From Cryptomeria japonica (Eukaryota; Streptophyta; Pinopsida; Cupressales; Cupressaceae), in the NCBI RefSeq assembly GCF_030272615.1, contig NC_081407.1:145823744-145887743 (forward strand): a stretch of 64,000 bases of DNA, read 5' to 3'. Position numbers and translations under genes: made by a program. Of this stretch, positions 57,941 through 64,000 are shown in pieces. The notes beneath the pieces are model-generated. The model had not been told where the DNA came from and ran no database searches. It saw nothing but the letters and a program-made list of their open reading frames with translations. Position 1 is the first letter of the stretch; the number at the start of each line of letters is the position of its first letter.

Positions 57941-58129
57941 CTTAAATCTAAATGTGACTTGGATGCCTATAAAAATGTAGATGACATTCGTTTATCAAAG
58001 GAATTGATGATTCAGGTTGATCACAAGAATGAAGCTGTTTTGTCACTAATAAATGGCTTAATGGAACCATTCCACATTGCCATAATTAAGAGTGCTTCAA
58101 GTCAACAAGCTAGTGAGATCTCTTATATA

Positions 58130-58285
58130 TATATATTTCTGGATATGGTTGTTCTTGTTGAAGCTCAAGGAGGGCAACTAAATGATATTGAACATTAAAT
58201 TACTAATGCCACTTCATTTGTTGACCATGGAGCTTAGCAACCTCAAATTTCTAAGAAGCATTAAAGAACTACAAGGAAAATCAAG
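58130..58285 (+). pseudogene. Syntaxin-like SNARE motif fragment
   Basis: The frame reads FLDMVVLVEAQGGQLNDIEH, then after a TAA ITNATSFVDHGA, a TAG, QPQISKKH, a stop and RTTRK. This follows the C-terminal half of the plant syntaxin SNARE helix (FLDMAxLVEAQGxxLxDIE, then a stretch of similar spacing to the membrane-proximal RK). No transmembrane segment follows. The open frame that contains it (57839-58198) begins in the PPR fragment, so two unrelated pieces are fused. It is a broken gene fragment. Confidence 0.6.
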
Positions 58286-58489
58286 AAAAGGATCAATCAT
58301 CCTAAAGCTACAATATTCATAAAGGCTAGTAGTTCACAGTTTGAAATGGTGACCAGTAGATAAAATCAAAACACAAATGTTTGAAGATCAAATTGTTGAT
58401 GAACAAGCGATTTATAGATTAAATGAAGACATGGATGAGGCCACCCTTACAAAACCGACATAAGTTCTTTCTTCAATTTAATGGGTTTG

Positions 58490-59500
58490 AAATTATCTTT
58501 TGAAAAGTGACTTATGTTACTTGTTGTAACTAAAAGTTAGAAAATAATTTTTATTTTTTTGTAAAAGTTAGGTAGTTTCTAACTTTATTAAAGTTCATCT
58601 TTAATTGCTCTAAATTGTACAAATAACTGCCTTGCTCAAATTAAGTTAGTTACAAACCCAAAATGGGTAGTAATCCAACAAGGAGCTAATGCCTTGCTCA
58701 AATTAAGTTAGTTACAAACCCAAAATGGGTAGTAATCCAACAAGGAGCTTATAAATATGAGACTTGTATCATTATAAAAGGGGGTAGTAATCCAACAAAG
58801 AGCTTATAAATATGACACTTGTATCATTATAAAAGGGGAGGAAGTTTTACAAGGGCAAACTCTCGAGAAATTTTCAGAGATATTTTATAAAGCTTTTATG
58901 TTTACACTATGTACAATTTTTTTTTTTGAAATTGTATAATTTCAAAGATAACAAAGAATGCAGTTTAGTTTGTATGTTTTAAATGTGTTCCTATGTTATC
59001 ATTGTTAATTTCTCATATGTTAAGTTGGTAACCCTTTTTATGCACATGTAAAACATTGATTATCCATGTGATTGATGTGATGAAACACACTCATCTCTTG
59101 TTATCTTGATTTGGATGTTCTTGTATAGCCTATCTCTTTGTATGTCGATGTTTGTTATTCTTCTTTCACCATCATTACAGACCTAACCATATTTCTATCC
59201 TAAAACCCTCTCGTGATCTATCTTAATTTGTGGAATCTCAATTGGTACTCATATGTCTGTCATTGAGGTTTCTTTTGTTCATCTTCATTTAGTTTTGTTC
59301 TTTCTCCTTTTTGTACTTTTGGGTTAAAAGTACACAAAATTCCTAAAAACCCTTATCATATGAGGGAGCCACCCCTCACAAACGTAGAGGAAGATTGAGG
59401 TTTTACCATAATCTCTCCAACTATTGGAATGGTTGTCATTGCTCTTTGGGCGAACGAGGTCAATTTTGGAGACCGAATCATAGTGACAAATCTGTTTACT
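58490..59500 (+). repeat. Possible solo LTR
   Basis: A TATA-like ttataaata, ttataaaagg about 25 bp later, and general composition resemble a copia LTR. No second copy or clear ends were found, and the tandem duplications lie in its putative promoter. Confidence 0.3.
58628..58839 (+). repeat. Overlapping tandem duplications
   Basis: A 62-bp unit beginning tgccttgctcaaattaagtt occurs at 58628 and 58690. A 55-bp unit beginning gggtagtaatccaaca and including ttataaatatga occurs at 58727 and 58782. The two duplications overlap. Confidence 0.9.
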
Positions 59501-59985
59501 GACATATTATAAATTAAAATATTATGTTATATTTATTTAGAATATTTTTTTGGGATTTACTAATAATTTAAAATGACATATATACACTTAGATAAAAACA
59601 TAGAAAGTCATACTATACGGTCTAATCATTTTTTATAATCGCAATATATGTTTTAAAAGTGAAAAAAGGTCACATAGACCATGAAATTCTAGGCATAAGT
59701 GGAAGAATGACTATATTGTATTTATATATGTCATACAATTATCTTAAATATCCTCAAATGAACGATTAAAGGCTCTTAAAGAGAGAAATGTAGAAAAAGA
59801 TGGAAGTTTCTATATGCTATAATATTCCACAAGTTCAAATATTCAATAGAAAAATGTTATTTCTAGAACTAGAATATTTTTAAATGTGTTCCTTAAATAA
59901 ATATTATCTCCAGTACCCCCATAATGTTTATTTGGAGAAGATGATTACAATACTTAAAAATTCAAGATCTAAAAGATCTTGAATT
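59500..59985. other. AT-rich sequence
   Basis: No gene is seen. It includes the short inverted pair ttcaagatctaaaagatcttgaa at about 59962-59985. Confidence 0.4.
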
Positions 59986-59989
59986 TAAA

Positions 59990-60460
59990 AAAGTATCATT
60001 ATAGGCAATGCTTTGGTAAATATTTTATCAATTTGATCTTCAATTTCTTAGAAATTTAACATCATCATTTGTTTTTCAATCGAGTCAGAAACAAAGTGAT
60101 GTTGTACTTCTATGTTTTTGGATCTAGCATGATGTATAAGATGTTTAGCTGCCTTGATAATGCTTTGATTATCACAAAATGTAAGTGCTTTACAATTTTG
60201 TGAGTATTGTGTTTCTTTAGTAGTATTCCAAGCCAAAATGATTCTTGAGATACTTTTGATGAATCAACATATTAAGATTTTGTAGATGATTGTAACATTA
60301 TTCATTATTTCTTACTACAAGAAATTAGTTCTTAAATGTACTTTAGTAATATTCTAGTACCTAGATATAATGCAAATTTCATATGTAATATCTAATCTAA
60401 TAATAGTAAGATACACGATACTTCCAACAAGTTGTCTATATAATGCATATCTCGGACAAA
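59990..60460 (-). pseudogene. copia RT C-terminus and RNase H fragment
   Basis: On the minus strand, about 60450-60340 reads YRQLVGSIVYLTIIRLDITY, the segment between copia RT and RNase H. 60236-60048 carries the RNase H tail (CDNQSIIKAAKHLIHHARSK then NIEVQHHFVSD), and the downstream piece DKIFTKALP lies near 60015. Stops separate the parts. It is a fragment of another copia element. Confidence 0.75.
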
Positions 60461-62030
60461 AATGGAGATGAAGATGGATAGAGCGAGGGTTTTAGGCAGA
60501 GGAGGGGGATGAGGACAACAACGATGAGGGAAATGGCCCCTAGCGCCTGGATCCTACTAGATCTCGATAGGATGGTGCTTGTTGGGGGGTTAGTAGTTGG
60601 TTCCCCCTCCTTCCGGTTGTTTTGACCTTTTTTTTTATTGGGTTGTTTGTGCTGGTAGGACCTTCAGCTTCTAGTCTGCGCTTTGCTTCTGAGCGTAATG
60701 GGGAAGTCCTATGCCCTCATATGGTTTGGAAGGCAATCGATGTGTTCCCTCGGGGGAATGTGGGATTGCGCCTTGTCCTCCGTCATGGGTGTGTTGTGTT
60801 TGGATGCTTGACAGGGCCTCTAATCTTATTTATCAATTCTCCTTGCGGGTTTTGCGGTTTTTTTTGTAGAGTGGGTGGTGGTGGTTCGAGGTTGCAATTT
60901 CTAGTTTAAGCGATTGTTACCTTCCAGTTCCCTTGCTTGGTAAGATTGTGCTATTTCCGTAGATTTTTGGGTGATCCTCTACTTCTTTGCAGAGCTGGAG
61001 ATGGGGGCATGCTTCCTCTCCCATTCTACTTTCTGAGGGGTTAAGTTTAGGGTGCAAAGGAGTGATGACTCTTAGGATTTTTGCCTCTGTATTGATTATT
61101 CTTTGGTTGTGTTGCTTCTTTTGGGTTTGGGCCCCTCTACTCATTTCTTCTGGCCTTATGGAAGAGAGTTTTTGTGTTGATCTAAGATTATGGAAGAGAG
61201 TTTTTGTGTTGATCTAAGATTCTTTGTCTAGAATGGTGGGTCTCTTGAATTTGCAAGCTTCATCTTCTGCCCTACGAGATTGTTTCACAAGACTACCTTT
61301 CCAATGGGTATCTGTCTTAAGTGTGTTTTCTATTCTGCTCCTTGGGGTAGCCCTATGAAGGTGGGCCTTATCGTGGAGTAGCTTAATGATTTTTTTGATG
61401 GTGTTGGATGCTTGTGGGGTTTGGTTTGGTTTGTTATTGAGGATAATGACTTTATTTTTTATGGTAGTTATCTTTCTAATGTGGTGGATGGACTATGGAT
61501 TGATGTTGATGGTTGGTTACCCTACGAACATTTAATCAGAGAGGGCTTGAATTCTTGTGTATTTGCTTGTGTGCTAGATTCTTACTTCTATTGGAGAATG
61601 TTGTTTCTTTTCAAGACCTCAGCCTTAGCCTATTTCTTCCCCCGTCATATGATGTGTAAGGTTGGGACTCTACTCCATAGTGATTTTGTTGCCAATTGGC
61701 CTATTAAGGTGGCCTTCGGTGGGCTGTCTATAGGTTTTTTATCTAGTCCAAAGTTTAGGGATGCAATTCAAAACCCATTGGTTGTTCTTTGCTTCCTTGA
61801 ATGTTCGACCAATGCAAGGATTTTTGTCACGGTTATGGTTTGGGGAGTTTTCCTAAACCCCTTTGTTCTAGAATGTAGCCTTTTGAGGTCTCAAGATCCT
61901 ATTCCTATCGGTTGGATGCTCTAGTCAAAAGACTCTCTGCTACAAAGGGGTTTCCTCTTTGTAGGTTTTTGTGGGCTCACTGTTTGGGAGTTTCACCTTG
62001 TTATGTACTTGGGTTTAGGCCCTCTCTTAG
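60461..62030 (+). other. GT-rich block of unknown nature
   Basis: A 1.5-kb stretch much richer in G and T than its surroundings, with open frames at 60622-60909 and 61412-61924 (the latter 170 codons, Leu/Phe/Val-rich, containing WIDVDGWLPYEHLIREGLNS). Composition and several broken frames suggest an old protein-coding element, perhaps a LINE tail, but no conserved motif was found. Confidence 0.3.
61157..61220 (+). repeat. 32-bp tandem duplication
   Basis: Two identical copies of a unit beginning tatggaagagagtttttgtg lie head to tail at 61157-61188 and 61189-61220. Confidence 0.95.
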
Positions 62031-62357
62031 TTTAATCAATTTCAAAACAAGTTTTCTATACAATTTTCTACCCACATGCTTTTGATTAGAGTTAGCACTT
62101 TATTTAAATCCTACTTCACATGGTGTACTAGATGGTTTACAATTAATCATATTAATTTTATCAATATATAATGAGCATATTTGGGTTGAGAAAGCATGAT
62201 CCTTCTTTCTTCTTACCATACTTGCATACCTAGAAATAGTGCATCAATTGTAGATCAATTAAATTTAAAGAGATTATTTGAGTTGATACTTATCATTTTT
62301 AATGTACGATGTGATCTCTTGTAATGATTTAAACATCCACATATAGTATTGTAGCAT
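62031..62357. other. AT-rich sequence
   Basis: No gene is seen in this stretch between the GT-rich block and the LTR-like sequence. Confidence 0.4.
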
Positions 62358-64000
62358 TGTAAATTTTACACCCTTAATTGGGTGGTACAATTTCACGCTT
62401 AGGTTAGCACCTATCTTAGTGTGTTGCATTTTGAATTTTACATTTTCTTTAAGAATTTAATTAAATCTAAAGTCCTCTTACATGATTCTACACATCAGAA
62501 AATTGGGCCCTTAAACCTAGAAGTGGGCCCCTTTTTATTTTATCCTTTTAATTAATCAATTCATTAAAGCCCTAATTAGGTCCTATTTTGACCTTCAAGG
62601 CCTGATTTCACATATCTAGAGACCTTGAATAGTCGCACCCACTTGGTATCACCTTATAATCACAATACCTTGCAACCCTAACAATTTGAAAAAGAGTTGA
62701 AAGGACTGGTGTGAATCACACCAGTCCCAACTTTTTCTCCTTGAATTTGGGGATCATGTTTTGCAAGTATTATAATGTTTAAATCTAGTTTTTTGTGAAA
62801 ATATATCAATTATAGGTTGGCCTTTGATCATAAACAAATTTAGGGTTTCATATACAAAGACTTTCCTTTCCTCATTTGAAGGATCCATTCTACATGCAAT
62901 TGAAGGAGACTCTTATGAAGTGAAAGTATAGGTTATGTGAGGTTTTCAATCAAAAAATCAAGCATTCATCAAGTCTATATCAATCATTTTCATCATCCAT
63001 TGAATCTTTGAAGATATTGAAGAATAATAGGAGATCGCCGACTGTTGATTGGCTTGTACCCCTCCCTTAGGGTTTGGTATGGTTTCATGTTATTTTCATA
63101 GCTTTATATGAGTTTGACAACATTCATTATCAGATCTACATTATTTCCTTATATCCACTGTTGCATTTGTGATTTGAAGCATTCTCATTTATATTATGTT
63201 CATTTAGGGTTTATAATCATAACATAGGGTAGAATTCTAATTCTTACATTTTAGCTCATTTATAATCTTGTAAACACATGAGATTCTAGCACACACACAT
63301 TTTCAATACATTATTGGCTATTTGTGGAGGTGTAAATCACCAAAACAAGGGGTTTGACTAAGGCAAAACCCTATATAGCCATCTGAAACACCATTTTTCA
63401 AGTTGCAAGTACAGTCACAAAAATCCGATGGAGCTGCGATTTTCGAGAAAGCCAGAATTTGCAGGTATAGGTCTAGATCCAGAAGGAGGTCCCAAAACCC
63501 TAGGAATGGAGCATCTAGAACTTTGGTCTAGGACCAGAGCATTCAATGCCACGGTCCTCTATATTTTTGGGCATTTTGTGGCAATTCAAAGTCTCGAGGC
63601 TTCAAGTTGCATTTCTAGAAGTCCATCTTAGTACAGTAAGGAGGACTAGATCGCCCAACACTCCAGTCCAGCTCTATGGTATTAGGTGCATACCAAAATT
63701 TCCTCTTCATCTCTATACTTTATGTCTTAGTTTTAGTTTTGTATTTTTCTATTATTGCAGTTTACCTAGTCATTTCTTCCATATTTCTTGCTTAGTTTGT
63801 CATCATTGTACATTTATCTCATTCCCTTTAATGGCAACAAAGGAATAGAAACCCTAAGAGTATTCCTTGACTTTGTTTTAAAAAAATGAATCAAAGTGAA
63901 TCACTTCCTTGAGCTCTTTCATATTCCAATGCATAGAGGAAAGTGGGGTTAGGTCCTAAACTATCCAATCCCATTTTTCACCGTCACAAGTACAATAGAA
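62358..64000 (+). repeat. Possible gypsy-type LTR and leader, partial
   Basis: A TGTAAATTTTACACCC start at 62358, then about 1 kb of AT-rich non-coding DNA and a leader-like region (63420-63640), resembles the 5' end of a plant gypsy element that continues beyond the window. No PBS or second LTR could be matched. Short frames at 63428-63631 and 63546-63848 have no recognised domain. Confidence 0.3.

Overview
The window is plant nuclear DNA: AT-rich, gene-poor and packed with nested retrotransposons, with spliced eukaryotic genes, a PPR gene remnant and a plant EG45/expansin-like gene. The amount of decayed LTR and LINE sequence suggests a very large genome; a gymnosperm such as a conifer is my best guess, but no species marker is present. 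Nothing looks bacterial or organellar.

Layout. 1-9.9 kb: a decayed Ty3/gypsy-like element (gag/protease remnant, long non-coding tail, 3' LTR) with a second gypsy-like element (2795-6447, minus strand, TSD tgttg) inserted in its gag-pro frame. 9.9-17.3 kb: AT-rich intergenic DNA with a perfect AAT/ATT palindrome, a LINE 3' remnant (about 11.95-12.47 kb) and an EG45-like gene copy that has lost its central exon (13971-14223). 17.3-31.9 kb: a Ty1/copia element on the minus strand (455-bp LTRs) split in its gag by a 7.8-kb LTR element on the plus strand (21350-29163, TSD ggttt). 32.3-33.9 kb: long purine/pyrimidine tracts. 33.94-35.11 kb: a 5'-truncated LINE with an RNase H domain and a 13-bp TSD. 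35-41 kb: LTR-like and copia debris. 41.07-41.80 kb: the only apparently intact host gene, a three-exon secreted EG45/plant-natriuretic-peptide-like gene. 43.7-57.6 kb: a PPR pseudogene split by a 12.3-kb element with about 250-bp inverted terminal arms, which itself carries a complete but decayed 6.2-kb LINE (TSD tatttagatata). 57.7-58.3 kb: further PPR and syntaxin-like fragments. 58.5-64 kb: tandem repeats, a copia RT/RNase H fragment, an unassigned GT-rich block and LTR-like sequence.

The most unusual item is the plus-strand LTR element at 21350-29163. It has good LTRs, PBS, PPT and TSD, but neither pol nor a recognisable capsid. It has two long frames, each interrupted only by in-frame stops and never by frameshifts. 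ORF1 (22585-23862) is a coiled coil followed by four intact CCHC zinc knuckles. ORF2 (24308-27676, about 1,122 codons) is an unrecognised protein with a basic segment and a very long Lys/Glu-rich helix, preceded by its own TATA-like box. Other points of note are a probable GC-AG intron in the EG45 gene, the exon-deleted paralog that still leaves a short secreted-peptide frame, and a carboxy-terminal LINE domain shared by two distant loci.
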